A DNA stretch of 64,000 nucleotides from Synchiropus splendidus. Its lineage: Eukaryota; Chordata; Actinopteri; Syngnathiformes; Callionymidae. Within the stretch, counting starts at the first letter, position 1, and each line of letters starts with the position of its first letter. The position numbers and the translations under genes are program-made. Location of the stretch: assembly GCF_027744825.2 (NCBI RefSeq), contig NC_071350.1, positions 3,410,001 through 3,474,000 on the forward strand. Reading direction: 5' to 3'. The notes under the pieces are model-generated. The model was given only the letters and a program-made list of their open reading frames with translations. It had not been told where the DNA came from and searched no databases. Below, piece by piece: positions 50,946-63,315 of the stretch.

Positions 50946-53900
50946 ACACTACTCCCTATAAAGCCTTGCCTAGGATAGCAGAAGCAACTAGTTTAACTAT
51001 TTGTGTGGTGACTCCCGCCAGATTGCTACAGAATCCAAATATGTAATAAAGTAACAAATACAAAAATAATTTAATTGTTGGAAAAGAGTGGTTTTGCTAC
51101 AATGAATACGCTACATATCTGGAGTTTACACTCAATTATAATACTAGTTAGAGAATGTAGTAGGAATGGCAGTGCCATCAAGTACATGAACCTCATAATG
51201 TGGTGAGGCTTGCCAAGTACAAAGGTGTAACCCCTTCTTTTTTGCACTTTTTGTAATATACTATTATGGACTACAGTGTTTGACGCTAATGTTCGTCGGG
51301 AAAGCTGGAAGCAGATGCTAAATTTTGGTGGTTGCTTCATTAATACACCACATTGTTCAGTTGTCTAGTTTAGTAACATTTTTCAATGAACCTAGTCTGT
51401 GAATCCGACCTGAACATATGTCTGGGAGGCCTCTTGTTGATGACATCCGTGCAGTAACAGTAAAGTTGATGCGTTGTTTGCATGTGGACTAAGCTGAACA
51501 GATTGACACCAAAAGCTCCTGTCACCATTGTGAAAGAGGTGAGTTAGGGGTCTGCAGGGTCTGCGATCTAGTCTGTGCTCCCTGCTACGATGATCGATCT
51601 GTGACCTGTTGGACATGATCATGGATAGAAATTTGTATTTAACTTGTCAAAAGAAGTTCATGAATGGGTGCAAATGACAAAAAGTCTTTAATAATTCTCC
51701 TGCATTGTTTTGTGACTCAGTTCTGTAGAAATGCCTGGTTGTACGGGCTTCCATTTTGTTCGGTTTTGTAAGATGAGCGTCTGGTTGCACACTCTTGCTC
51801 CTGTCTCAAATCACCCACACAATCCTAGTGAATCACCTGCAGGTCGCTCGGCCAGTTTTCCTTTTCTTCATGGGGAAAATGTTATTTATTTCCAAAGTTT
51901 TCATCGTGTGCATGTATAATATAATTCATGTATAAAATACCAAAAGAATCTGCAAACAAGCAAGCATGTAAATTCAGTTTGATTCATGACAAAATGTTCT
52001 GAATCACAGTTGATTGGTAGTTTTCCTGACATGGGAGCTGAGTTTAATTAAAGAAAACAAAAAGGAGGTATTAGTCATGGTTGAGCGAGAGGTCCCTCGC
52101 CTGCTGTGCCGACCATGGACTGATAGGAAATAGTAGTTGAACGTCAGTGACTGATATTTGTCCCGCAGAATGACATGTACACTTTGTGTGCCCTCTATCT
52201 GGAACTTCTAAATTGAGCCGATTTACTGTATGTTGGGATAAAGTGGGTCAGAATCAGCCATGTTTATGGTGAGTTATTAATCTTGGTCTGCTCAAACCAT
52301 GTGTAGACTAACAGCTGACAGGATGTTGTGACCCAATATCTGACGCTCGGGGATTAACGGCGAGCTTAGCTGGTGAACTGCTGTAGGAAACTCTCTGGGT
52401 GATTTATCAGTGGCTGTCACTTTTTCTGACAAATTAAATCACTAATAAGTTTGAAGAAGAAGTGTCTGGACTGAGATAAAGGTCAGATCATGTCATCTAT
52501 GATAAGTTAACTATAAAAAGTTAAACAAATCTTCAAGTTTTTTTAAAGGAGGCATAATGCCAAGACACATAATAATGATGATAAAGTACTGTACTTAGTT
52601 CGAATAACAATTAAAACTCAATATTTTTTTTTACAAAATGTACATAAAATAATAGTCTCAAACCTGCAGTTTCGTTAAAAATGAATTGATTCATGTTGAA
52701 TTTAGGTCAGTAGTGCATCAGTTGCCTACACGGACGAATTATACTGGGTTTTAGCGCCCTCCAGTGGATGAAGGGATGTCGCGTTAATCTTGTCATTGAC
52801 TATTTACGCGTCTTTTCGCATGGCCTTTATTACAGAGCAATAATTACCACATTTAACCTTGCTCAATAATTGCTTAATAATAATCATTATAAATTGCTTT
52901 AGCTGGCCATCACTAAATAGTTGAAAGAGCTATTTTATATGGGGATGTGCAGAAAGCGAAAGCCAGTGAAATATTTTTACCCTTAAAATATGAATCAGAA
53001 GACAGTATTGTTTTAAAAATGCTGTCGAACTGAAAATATTGTTGTAATAATAACAACTGGTATGTCAGAAAAATATATGATTAATATATGTTTTGATTAT
53101 GTAATGTACAAATCATTTATATGTGATTAAAAACGTCTTTCCACGTGATAATAAACTTTTGACAAGCATACAGTTGAAAAGGTTTTCAATATTCAGAGGA
53201 AAAATATTCATCGTCTTCTTATATTATTCTAATACAAAGCGCTCTTAGTGTCTGGATGTTTGTGGATTTGTATTAGCGATCTAATATTACATTACAAATT
53301 AAGGACACCATGTGGTCAGATGAAAACCATTGTATTAACTTCTGTATTTTCTGTGAAAGATTCATGGTGACCTTACAAGGGCCAGAGTCAAATACCACAT
53401 TTGGCCTCCTTGCCACACTCTTTAAAACAAAATGCGAGATTTTAAGGTTACCAGTAAGTGAAAATAAAACACAAATACATCTCAAGAACAAAAGGAGATG
53501 TTGTGTTTCCAAGTGTTTATAAGAGTTGGCGGCAGAAGAAAAGGGTGTCGGGGGAAAGTGGCACTTCTCATTGGTGTGGTTGTGCAAATCCTATTAATAG
53601 CCTCTGTATTTCAGCAGCTGTCCCTCAGCTCCCTGCCTAGCACCTCTCAAGTTTCGGCACTCCTCAGACCCAACCCTCCCTCCACAGAAGTTCCCTCCTA
53701 CTCAATCCAGACTTGTGGGTGCTCTTGCACAGACTCGGGTCTTAGTCCTGCTGTGCCGCTTCAGTGACAAAGGCAAGATTGGAAGGTTAACCAGGCCTGG
53801 AGAGAAGGTAATGGACTCAGGCCTCTGGTGGATTGTGTGTGTGTACCGGTATGTGTGCTCAGGTCTGCCTAGCACTTACATTTTTGACTTAGATGGTGTT

Positions 53901-54859
53901 TTCGGAGTGACTTTTGGAAACTATTTTTAGGTGTCTGATGATGAGAGATGGTGAAACATTGTTATCTAGAGCACAGCTCCTGTGTTCTTGAAGGTCTTCA
54001 AACTTGACATGTTGGTTAATCGTGTGATTGGCTAAAATATTTGTGCCTCTGCTAAATTCTGAGCTTTATTAAGTCAGAGACTGGCATTTAGATTGAAGGA
54101 CAGTAGTTTGGATTTCAATATGATTTAAATGACACGGTTTTACTTAGTAAAATAAAATAAAGTCCTCTCTGTCCTGGTAGGAAATGACATGAGCAACATT
54201 TGACATGCTTCCTCACTCCACTCCTCCACTGCAGCAAACCTCATCTGATGCACTCATGTTCATTCATTGCCAGAGCTGAAATCTAACATTAAGGTGAAAA
54301 ACAAAACCACAAGTCAGATTTGTTATTCATTTAACTTCTCATTATTAGTGATCTTTTTTCCCCACAACCAATGACTATTTATTTAAAACATAACCTACAA
54401 AAGGCAAGACATGTATTTGAATGTAGTGAAGGTGAATTGGAAACTTTAAGTACATTAAGTCCTGGGTTTCATTCCACCAAGCAATCTGTTTCAAAGTATC
54501 CTAGATCTCACTTACTTTCCTTGAACAAGGATCAATAGTCTCTTTATTGCAGTCAGTTTTATTGAGTAGAGTAATTTTCCTCTTTCTTGGGCTTTTTTTC
54601 ATCTTGTTTTCCAGATTACTATGTTTTTCCTGAATTACTGAAATACTTCCTATAAAATAAAATCTGAAATAATCTTGTGTGAACCTCCAACCACTGACAC
54701 ATCCTTAAAAAAAGACAATTATTGTGCAAGAAATACTGAGAAAATCAGATAAAATAGCACTGAAAAAAAAAAACAAAGCACCACAATAAATCTGCTTTAA
54801 AAGCAAATACTCCAAAGGAATAAAGGACAAAAAAAATCACAACAAAAGAAATAATTACC

Positions 54860-54883
54860 AATAAATAAATAAATAAATAAAAG
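54860..54883. repeat. (AAAT)n microsatellite
   Basis: Five to six AAAT units. Confidence 0.9.
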
Positions 54884-55534
54884 CCTGAGATAAATTGCTA
54901 AAAAAAATAAAGATTATGCTTTTTCAAGTAAATGCAACACATGTCTGTATGTCTTATGTTGGCTTTCGAAGATGGTCTTTATTCTATGTACTAGGTGAGC
55001 ATGATTTCTGTTGGCTGCTATGTGAAAAGTTCATGCATTCATCATGCTGTTCATGTCTTCTGTTCTGAGTGCAGTGTGGTCTCTGTCTTGACTGTGTATG
55101 TGTTTCAGTTTTCATTCGCTTTAAAACTCCTGCTTTAATAAGCCTCCTTTTCCGTACTGTCTCTTCCACTGTTTCTCATCATTCCATCCATGTATTCTCC
55201 CCATAGCCAGCTTGTTCCATGACTTCTGGTCTGTCATCATGGCGTACAAATCACGCTTTTCATTTTGGGAGCAAAAGGGAAGTCTCGTTTTTCTGTTTGT
55301 TTGCAACTTTGGCAATGTCAAATGTTTGCTTGACTTGCCTTCTCCATGCATGTCTCTTGAAGAGTTTGGGTTTGATGTTTTTCCTTGGCTTCTTTTTGTT
55401 TAGGTTAAAGTTGAAAACAAGCCAGCTGTAAGTGTCTTTTCCACTTCTTTGTTCAGGTTTATCTAGAGGAAAACTCAGAAATTACTTGGTGTGCTTTGGT
55501 ACTAATAAATACTCGACATAAAAACTAAAATTAG

Positions 55535-55776
55535 TAGTGATGGGTAGATGGGGTATCATGAAACAGTACTGCAGGTTGATGTGCTAATTTTTAGGGGCCA
55601 CTGGATGGCGCTCTTGTTTTATGAATGAAGTGAGGTTGCATTGAATTCATTGTTTAAGTCCAGACATTTTACAGCATTCGGTACCACCTGGTGGCCAGTG
55701 AAAATCAGGTCACTGTTTCATGAACCCTAATCAACCCTTCAATATTGTATCATGAAACCTCACCTACCCATCACTA
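55535..55776. mobile_element. MITE with TAGTGATGGGTAG terminal inverted repeats
   Basis: A 242-bp element. The left end TAGTGATGGGTAGATGGGGT and continuing TATCATGAAAC match the inverted right end CTCACCTACCCATCACTA. It is non-coding. Related copies lie at 59228-59370 and 9201-9380. The terminus suggests hAT-type mobilisation, but no 8-bp duplication is clear. Confidence 0.75.
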
Positions 55777-56881
55777 CGAAGAAGAAATGGACCCACCACA
55801 TGGCCCAATCTCTCAAGGTTAAGGTTTTTATTTTAAATAAAAAAATAAAATAAAACAAAAGAGTGCAACACTTGACTTGAGAATTAAAGATAATGAGTAG
55901 CTTTAAAACCCAGTGTAGCTTGAAAAAAAGTGACTGAGAAATTAATTAATCTTTTGTTTTTTTCATCCAGAATTGATACAAACGATGAGCACTAAATTTC
56001 CAAATAATAAAATCTATACTTTCCAATGCGTTAAATTAAGTTAATTAGAACAATAGCAGGTTTTATTGACGCTAAACAGGAGAAAAATAAACATTTATGC
56101 ATTGAAGGTGTTTAATATGAAAAGAACAATGAAACTGAAAATATAAACTCAACGGTTGCCATGATGAATATTTTCTTAATGCAGGTGAACCACTGACTTC
56201 ACTGTCTTCCTGACCTAGATGAACTCTGCCTCGTACCCATTACCACCTGGGATTAGCTCCAGTTCTCCCGTGTCTGAGTTCAGGATTAGTAGGAGAAGAT
56301 AAATGATAACACAGAGGGAGATTCACTTGCTGGCGATGACATACCGATAGAGGCAGAGGTGTTCGGATTAGACCTGTCTCACTGAGTCGGTATATTAATC
56401 TACACCCAAGGCAAGCAGTTTATCAGCGAGCCACATGAACAGGAAGGCTTGAAAACATTGTGAAGATGTCTGGTTCCTCTTGTTCAGGTTTTAAAATCCA
56501 CCCCATATTATCAACCACTTGAGTCCTTGTTTTTAAAATGTTGGCATTATATACTTTCCATTAACTTCCTTGTTATTATAATAACTATAATAACTATGAA
56601 TGTTGACAGGACATTTTGGAGTCCTAACACCTCATATCATATATTAAGTCTCCAAAGTCTCAGTTGTGACTTCTAATGTCTTCTTTGTACTATGAGATCT
56701 TGGTGGTTGTTAGTCTGTAAATCTTATCCCATTTGAAATGAAAATAAATATAAGACGACCCTAATATTGACCAAATCAGTGCGGAACACTAACACAAAGT
56801 TATTTATTTCTTCTGCTTCAGCAGTTGATCTATTCTGTCTGGTGATGTAATGGGCACCGTCCTTCTTTTGTCTGTACACAG

Positions 56882-57673
56882 TCTGATGTTGATAGTGGTC
56901 AGATTGCCTCTTCGGTAGACACTGGGAATTCACTGCCATCCGCTGAACCACCAGCTGAACCACCAGCTGATAAGTCCAATAGTACCATGGGTGGTACTGA
57001 GCCAACGGGGGAGGAGCAGGGTGCCACTGGTAAGAAGGTGGTACGAGTTGTAAGACGAGTCGTTAGACGTGTTATTCCAACCGGGACGGAGGTCCAAAAC
57101 CTGCCGGTGACTACTGAGGGATTCAGAGCTGCTGCTGGAGCCGAGTCTGCACCCAGAACATCCAAGCCTGTGCGTGAAGATGGGGATGATATATCCATGG
57201 GCTTGACAAGCCTGATGGGAAGAGGTCGAACCAAAGACCACAGACCTCGAACTCGCAACCAGGACCGCAAAGAGGACATGACGGAGGATGGGAAGCAGCA
57301 ACAGGAGGAGGAGGAGGAGGAGAAAGAAAAGGAAGCAGGCAAGGAAGAAAAGGGCGCAGAAGAACAGCAAGAACAATCGACCCCTTCTATCCCAGCGCAA
57401 CCTAAACCTAACCCATTCACCCCGCCCCCAGGATTCATCCCTGCCCCCAAATTGGACCCATTAGCTCCACCTGCTGGTTTCATCCCTGCTCCAAAACAGA
57501 ATCCATTATCACCGCCGCCTGGATTTATCCCAAGAAAAGCTACCCCAGCTCTCACCAAACAAAATACTCTGCCCAGACCAGTTGGTTTCATTCCTGTTCC
57601 AAAAGTGGACCCTCTGGCGCCGCCTGCAGGGTTCATCCCAAAGCCTCGCACGGTAGCTGTGAAGAGACCTGAG
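56882..57673 (+). CDS. myo18a: myo18a large optional exon: basic, acidic and GFIP-repeat region
   Basis: An acceptor (ttcttttgtctgtacacag) opens a 264-codon frame in the phase left by the PDZ exon, closing at GAG|GTACTG, so it can be included or skipped. In order it has an EPPAEPPAD stretch (22-30), a basic KKVVRVVRRVVRRVIP block (51-66), an acidic Gln/Glu-rich segment (139-165), and five GFIP repeats at residues 184, 199, 214, 235 and 250 (unit roughly DPLAPPAGFIPAPK). It looks disordered. An internal ATG at 56987 could be the start of a separate N terminus. Mammals have a cardiac MYO18A gamma isoform with its own N-terminal exon, a possible counterpart that I cannot confirm. Reading past the donor continues to a stop at 57788-57790. 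Confidence 0.8.
57398..57646 (+). repeat. myo18a: Coding tandem repeat, 45-bp unit (GFIP repeats)
   Basis: Five copies of a roughly 15-residue unit with consensus (D/N)P(L/F)xPPxGFIPxPK. Spacing is 15, 15, 21 and 15 residues, so one unit carries a 6-residue insertion (ATPALT region). The nucleotide copies are diverged, which suggests protein-level constraint rather than a recent array. Confidence 0.85.
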
Positions 57674-58707
57674 GTACTGAGTCGGGCAGTGCATGATTGG
57701 TGCCATAACTCTGAGTGGAGCATGATGAGTGAATACCACCAGGAATGTCAATCCAAGGGTTGGGGATCTGATGATGCTTCCCAGCTATAGGTCTGAGCAA
57801 TTCATGGACTGAAAATAACATTTGAAAACATGTTAATAGGGTTTTTTGGTCATTTTAAAAGGTTGACTCAGATTATATAGATTATATACAGATTATATAG
57901 AACATTTTTGCCTGGCGCCTCTACCTGCATGCATTCACATCGTGTCAGAGCTTTTTAGTGTCTAATAACTAAACCGAATAATAGCCACCCTTTGGTAACA
58001 ATACAGCACCTCACCTAGTCAGGTGACCTAGGGTTAATTAAAAGTTGCCTAATGGAAAGAAAATTTGTGAAAGCTATGTGGTCTGATGGTGGTTTCATGT
58101 TTATACCAAGTGCGACTTGTCGACCCTCTAACTGCAGCTGAGTAAACCCTAGTTTCCAGCCACCAAGGTGTCTTACCTTCACCTCCCTGGTCACTTTAAT
58201 AAAAGTAGTCTATGAGGGTCGGGTCTAAAGTGCAACGTCAAGGTAGCGGATCAGAGTGGCAGAATTACAGGCCTTTATCTTCTGTGGAAGTATTTTGATA
58301 ACCAAAAAATGACCAGCTTCTTTTTCATTTCACTTCTTCATTGAATTTTTAAATTAAATAAATTTTCTCTCTGCTTGCGTCACATTAAAATCTGCGCAGC
58401 AAGATCTGATCTCATCTTCAAGTGCGACTGAAAAGAAGCTTGACAGTCTGTCTGTCATGTGTTCTTGGTTGTTAAGGGTTCTGTATTGGGCTAAAACAGG
58501 ACCTTTTCTGCTGCTGATACTGTTGCATTGGGAAACGGGACCATTGACCACCACAGGTAGAATTGCAATTTTGTTGGCAAAGGGTGGACTAAAGTTTAAG
58601 TGTTCAATTTAAAAATTAACTATATAAAATCACCAGACCGTCATTCCATCTTTATCATTTCCATGTTTTTTTCCCATATTGTCACCATGTTAACACGTCA
58701 TGTAAAG
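57674..58707 (+). other. myo18a: myo18a intron after the GFIP exon
   Basis: A 1.0 kb intron. The first 117 nt stay open in the upstream frame to TAG at 57788-57790 (see finding). I see nothing else definable. Confidence 0.65.
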
Positions 58708-58785
58708 GTTAATGAGACTCCTGGTTCTGCTGAGAACTCCGATGAAAAGTCCTCGGCTGTTTCACTGCCTCAGTCTGGTGAAAAG
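58708..58785 (+). CDS. myo18a: myo18a small optional exon, serine/glutamate-rich
   Basis: A 26-codon frame, VNETPGSAENSDEKSSAVSL then PQSGEK, in phase with the neighbouring exons at both ends. The donor is AAG|GTGTGT. The acceptor could be AAAG at 58707 or GAG at 58716, which would shorten the exon by three codons; the pyrimidine tract lies rather far upstream. The peptide is low in hydrophobic residues and probably a disordered linker. I do not recognise it from mammalian MYO18A. Confidence 0.5.
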
Positions 58786-58909
58786 GTGTGTTTTCATCCC
58801 ATCAGCTGTTCTTCCATCTCTGTTGTGAACAAAAAACAACTTTCTTTTCATCCATTTCCATTCATCTCACCACCTGCTCGTAACTTCTACACATCCGTAG
58901 ACTGCAGAG

Positions 58910-58972
58910 CTGATTCCCTCTGAGGAAGACTACATGCGTGTGAAGAGGATCTTCGCTGTGGAGACCAATGAT
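58910..58972 (+). CDS. myo18a: myo18a small optional exon (LIPSEEDYMRVKRIFAVETND)
   Basis: A 21-codon frame-neutral exon with donor GAT|GTAACT. The acceptor reads CTGCAGAG. Only the second AG (58908-58909) keeps frame; the preceding CAG would create an immediate TGA. The charged, helix-prone peptide looks like genuine coding sequence. It is supported by phase on both sides but not by homology that I can name. Confidence 0.6.
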
Positions 58973-61289
58973 GTAACTGATGTCTTGGTTGTTTGTGTTG
59001 TACCATTGCATATCATCAGTAACAGATGGCTACTTCTGTTTAAAACGACTGCTAGACTCCCGCGTCTCCGTGAGCTGCCTTGAGCTCAATATTTGTCAAG
59101 AGTGAAAAGCATTTTGTACAGTATGGATTGTGATTTCAGTAGTGATTATATGATATGAATATGTGTCAATATATTTAACTTCTTTTTGAAAGATACTCTT
59201 ACTTATGTAACCTAGTTAGAAAATAAGTAGTGATGGGTCGCCAACGTCTCCTGGCACAGTGTCCTCAGCAGGTGTTAAAATTACGCCAAAGATCATGCAG
59301 CAGACAGTGCCATCAAGTAGCCTTTGAAATTGAACACGCTGCTTGATGAAACCTCATCAACCCATCACTGATAATATGAATAAAAAGCAGTATTGCATTA
59401 TGGTATCCCTCAATCTCAACATGTATTAAACCAGCTAGTTTGAGTTTATTAAGCAAGCTGGTTTAAGTTTATGTTATGTGCAAAACTTACTTTGTAAATC
59501 TCATTCTGATTATTTTGGAGATGGTATGTTACCTCTTTAAGTGTCATCTTGACTGAATGAGTGACCAAGGACCTATCAGTCCTCATTTAAAAGGGGGCAC
59601 AACAGCTGTCAAGGTGTTACTATACTATCTGTGCTTGAAGAGGTGCAAGAGACAAGGTGTAGGAGCAGTTGCTTGCTTGCTGAATGGTCATGTTTTTATT
59701 TACAAAGGGATTCATTCTGGACTGAAAAATAGGTGAGCTATCTAGGAGTTAGACTAAAACTTTCATTTAGAATCTGTTTGCATAGGTTTGGTATACCTGA
59801 CTTTTTCATGGTAGTTTTTGGGTTGTAATATATATTTAAATCCCTTTGGAAAACTCTTTATACGAGGCTGAATAGCCTGAGGGGAGCAGCAGAGCAAAGG
59901 TAAAGTGGTTTTGTGCAAGTAATGGAAAGGTCATTCGCTCTATGGGCTCCTGGAACCCTGAAAACTGGCAGGAGTAGTTGCGTAGTACAGACACAAGAGA
60001 TTCCCTTCCTTCTGCGTACAGTCATGTATTCTTGTTTTTGAAGTGAGGCCGTTCTGCATTAACTGTGTGTCAGCGCCTACTCTTAAGTAAACCTATGGGC
60101 TGTGTCTGAGAGTTGATGATGCAGCAAAGAGAGGGGTCTTATTTGAGGAAGTCCTGACCATGATTCTGCTGACGATGCTGAGACTTTACTGGATAACTGA
60201 GTGGAGGCATATGAATTACTGAGAGAGGATGCAGAGCTTTCAGTTCTTTCCTCAGGTCGAGTCATCGTTAATGGCGTTCATCTGCTGGATGGATGGGATT
60301 TACAGCCCAACCAAATGTGGGAGGGGGTCACCTGCTGAAGAGGACCTTGTGCTTCTCTTGATCACAGAGAAGAGGGATAAATAATGAAGTCTTAGACAGT
60401 GGTTCAGTTGTTGACCTTGTCTGTACAAAGACTGCATAAGAAGCAGGTGTGATTTGTGTCATGCCCTTTCATATATTTTAGCTTGCTATCTGATGATGGC
60501 GGCAGGGAGAACGTTCCATGGTTAAGCTCAGAGATTGGATCATTGCCAGCCCAACATTTGCCCGGGGGCCGTTTTGTCGAGTCTTACAGGCTGAGGTTTA
60601 ATCAAACTTTGGGTCTAGAAGAAAAAAAAGTAAACAAACGTTGACTACTTTTTTTGTGGATTTTACACATCGAATGTTGAGAATATTAAGCTTCACTAAT
60701 ACACAAGTGGTGCTCATTAGCATTTGTGCATTACATTGCTATTATGACTGTTGTGTTGATGGGTTGGGTGTGGTCATGACAAAAGAAAGCCTTGTGCTTG
60801 GGTTATTTCAGTCTGATCTCTTGAAACATGTCTCATGTCTCCTGTTGCTTTCCTTTGGGTCACTGGATGCTGCTGTCCTCTTGGCTGTTTGCATGGCTAG
60901 CGTGCCAGAAGCAAAACGACCTCCAAGGTACCTTGTGACGTTAGAGTCATCACTCGCTGGGTGTCATTTAAAGTTTGATCAACTCATCAATCCTTTTCTG
61001 CATGACGCTATGTCAGTCAATTCGAAAGCATTCGACTTTGTCTTGTTTTTCTTGAAAGCAGTACCAACCTGCTGTTTGCATTATCTGTTTTGGAGTACAT
61101 TTGTGTGTTGCCACCTAGACAAACAATTTTCTATAAAAAGTTTTTTTTTTTCTTTATTTTTTCAATTCTAAATTGCATCTATTTTCTTGCGAGTACTAAT
61201 CTGTGTGGAACCGTTTCAGGGCAGGTTTCCGAACATGATATTTGTTTGTTTTTTCTTTTAATTTAACTCCTGTTTCTCTTGTCCTCCAG
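58973..61289 (+). other. myo18a: myo18a intron
   Basis: A 2.3 kb intron holding a short TAGTGATGGG MITE (59228-59370). The plus-strand open frame at 60641-61171 is hydrophobic and has no recognisable domain. I see nothing else. Confidence 0.65.
59228..59370. mobile_element. Short MITE, TAGTGATGGG family
   Basis: The left TAGTGATGGGT and right 'gatgaaacctcatcaacccatcact' are inverted relatives of the termini at 55535-55776. The 143-bp interior is different ('cagcagacagtgccatcaagtagc'). Confidence 0.6.
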
Positions 61290-61346
61290 CCCAAGATCGC
61301 TGTGGACCCAGTAGCCATCCTCCAGACGGCCCACTCCGCAGCTAAG
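61290..61346 (+). CDS. myo18a: myo18a small exon (PKIAVDPVAILQTAHSAAK)
   Basis: A 19-codon exon with a strong acceptor (ctgtttctcttgtcctccag) and donor AAG|GTTTGA, frame-neutral. The peptide is amphipathic and helix-prone. Codon use, with C or G third positions, contrasts with the AT-rich intron around it, which supports coding. It lies directly before the conserved pre-motor exon. Confidence 0.7.
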
Positions 61347-63315
61347 GTTTGACTTGACTGCCTCTGACCCAGTTGTCTGTTCTGTGTCTATTCCCTTGTG
61401 GTCTGTGTTTTTGTGCGTCTTTTGGGCCAACATTTAAAAGGGTTTTTAGCTCAGGTTTCATTACTCATGTGGCTCCATCTGTTACACCACCACACAGTGA
61501 GTTATTGACCCGCCTCAGTCTCAGCTGTGCTCTGGCTGCCGCCCAAACATCCCAACCAGAGCTGGTGACAAAAGCCTCTTTATTTAGTCCTTTATCTAAC
61601 GTTCACAAAGCTTAGTCGTTTGCTGGACCAATGCTATTCATTTTCATGTTATCGTGCTGAAATCTTCAGTGATTCCTCCATTTACATTTGGCATTTAAGA
61701 CCAGAACAATGCAGTACATTATACCACCATTGAATGAGCTGTTGGCATACTTACTGTATACTGCAACATTTAATTTTAATTTAATAATAAGTGTTTTGAC
61801 ATTTGAGTCTAGTGGTGTTTAGTTTACTAACCTCTGATATGTAAAGCAGCGACTCTCACACTGGCCAACTGGAGGGAATTTTAGGGGAAGCTTGTTCTCC
61901 CTTCCTCACATGGTCAAATCTCTTGGCTTTACTTTTGCACCTTCCGTGATGTGATTTGGGTTATCTGTGTGTGCGGGCATGAACACCCCCTTAGTACGTG
62001 AAGAATGAGACTGATAAAAACACAGATTGTCATTTGTGGAGGACAAACTGTGGCAAATGCAGAAGAGTAATCGGTTATTTTAATTCTCTCCCACAGATAA
62101 TTTATAGTAGGCGGTTGCTGTTGATCAACTTTTTGCACTGAGCTCTGAAGAAATGAGCAGCTTTGGCACTAAGACGCCAAGTGTTCTTTTGTTTATAATG
62201 ACAAAACACAGGCTGTTGACTAAAACTCAAGAACAACAGCTGCGCAAACTAAGCCCACGTTGCCATTCCCAAAGCATCAAAAAGGATTGGATGAGTTTCC
62301 AATGGTAAAAACTGCTTTGAGCCTCAAGCATTTTAGGAGTCTGTTCTGAATGAACACACCAGGGGGCCATGGTGCTGCTTTAAATAGTGTTTTTTTTATT
62401 TATGTCAAAAATATTTGTGCAAGGAATAGGAATGTGCTCACTCATGTTGAATACTATTGTTCAGTGACTGATTTATGTGCTATTTTGCCCCTTTAAAATG
62501 GTTCCTTTTTTTAGCGTTAATGTGAGTGAGTGGACCTGAGTGGACTTTTCCAGGGTGTCCCCTGCCATTTGTTGTTGGGAAAGATGTCAGTTGGAATGCT
62601 CCATAAGTGAATGAATAAAGAACAACCATTGGTCAGATTCTAATGAAATGATAATTTACAAGTGAAGCGGCCGTAAAAGATGAAGTCTGATGTCTTGTGC
62701 TGGAGCAACCTGTCTTATCGCTGTTTTAAAGTATCACAAAATTATCTTTCTGACAGTATATGTGGACGCATTGAAGTAAAACAGCAGCCGTCACACTTCA
62801 TTGTATTGAGGACACTTTTTGTCATGCTCTATCTAAAGCTGAACTCTTGCTTGACAAGCATCATAATCAGTGCAAATCTTGAATTTCCTCACCAGCACAC
62901 AAAATAATCTGTCTGTCTGACAGCAGCTCCCAGCACTTGTCTATTGACATGTGAAATTCAAAGGCTTTTAAATCAAACAAGCTGAAGCAAAATAATTGGA
63001 ACCATGCAACGTTCCAAGCAAACACTACACGTGTTTGATTCGCATTTGCGCATCCCATCCAATGTATAGTCTATTTCTGAGTGATTTTTGACTTGTTTCG
63101 GATCATATACTTATGACGCTGTATGTTTTTCTCCATCCAGTGTGAACAAGCCATTTACTACATAAGCTAGTGAAGGTTGTACCCTGGGATTTATGTTGGA
63201 AAACACGTCACCTTGCCAAACACTCTGTGCTAGATGTTGTCATTATAGATGTGGTCAATATTGCCTTCTCTTTTACGATCATCAGTAGATTGAAGTTGCT
63301 TATTTTAACCTCTAG
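61347..63315 (+). other. myo18a: myo18a intron
   Basis: A 2.0 kb GT..AG intron ending ttttaacctctag. No coding sequence, mobile element or RNA gene was recognised. Confidence 0.7.

Larger units (their letters stand above)
43196..56881 (+). other. myo18a: myo18a intron after the PDZ exon
   Basis: A 13.7 kb GT..AG intron with no recognised coding exon. It contains a foldback MITE (43379-44144), an RTE fragment (49748-50945), an AAAT array (54860-54883) and a TAGTGATGGG MITE (55535-55776). A less AT-rich patch at 47050-47310 has overlapping short frames on both strands but no recognisable product. The rest is AT-rich DNA with nothing definable. Confidence 0.75.

Noticed and set aside
56899..57723. 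Minus-strand 274-codon open frame with GMNPGG-like repeats
   Set aside because: It is the antisense shadow of the myo18a GFIP repeat exon, which has splice signals and phase support on the plus strand.
60641..61171. 176-codon plus-strand open frame
   Set aside because: Hydrophobic, no recognisable domain, lies in a myo18a intron and has AT-rich codon use. It is most likely chance.
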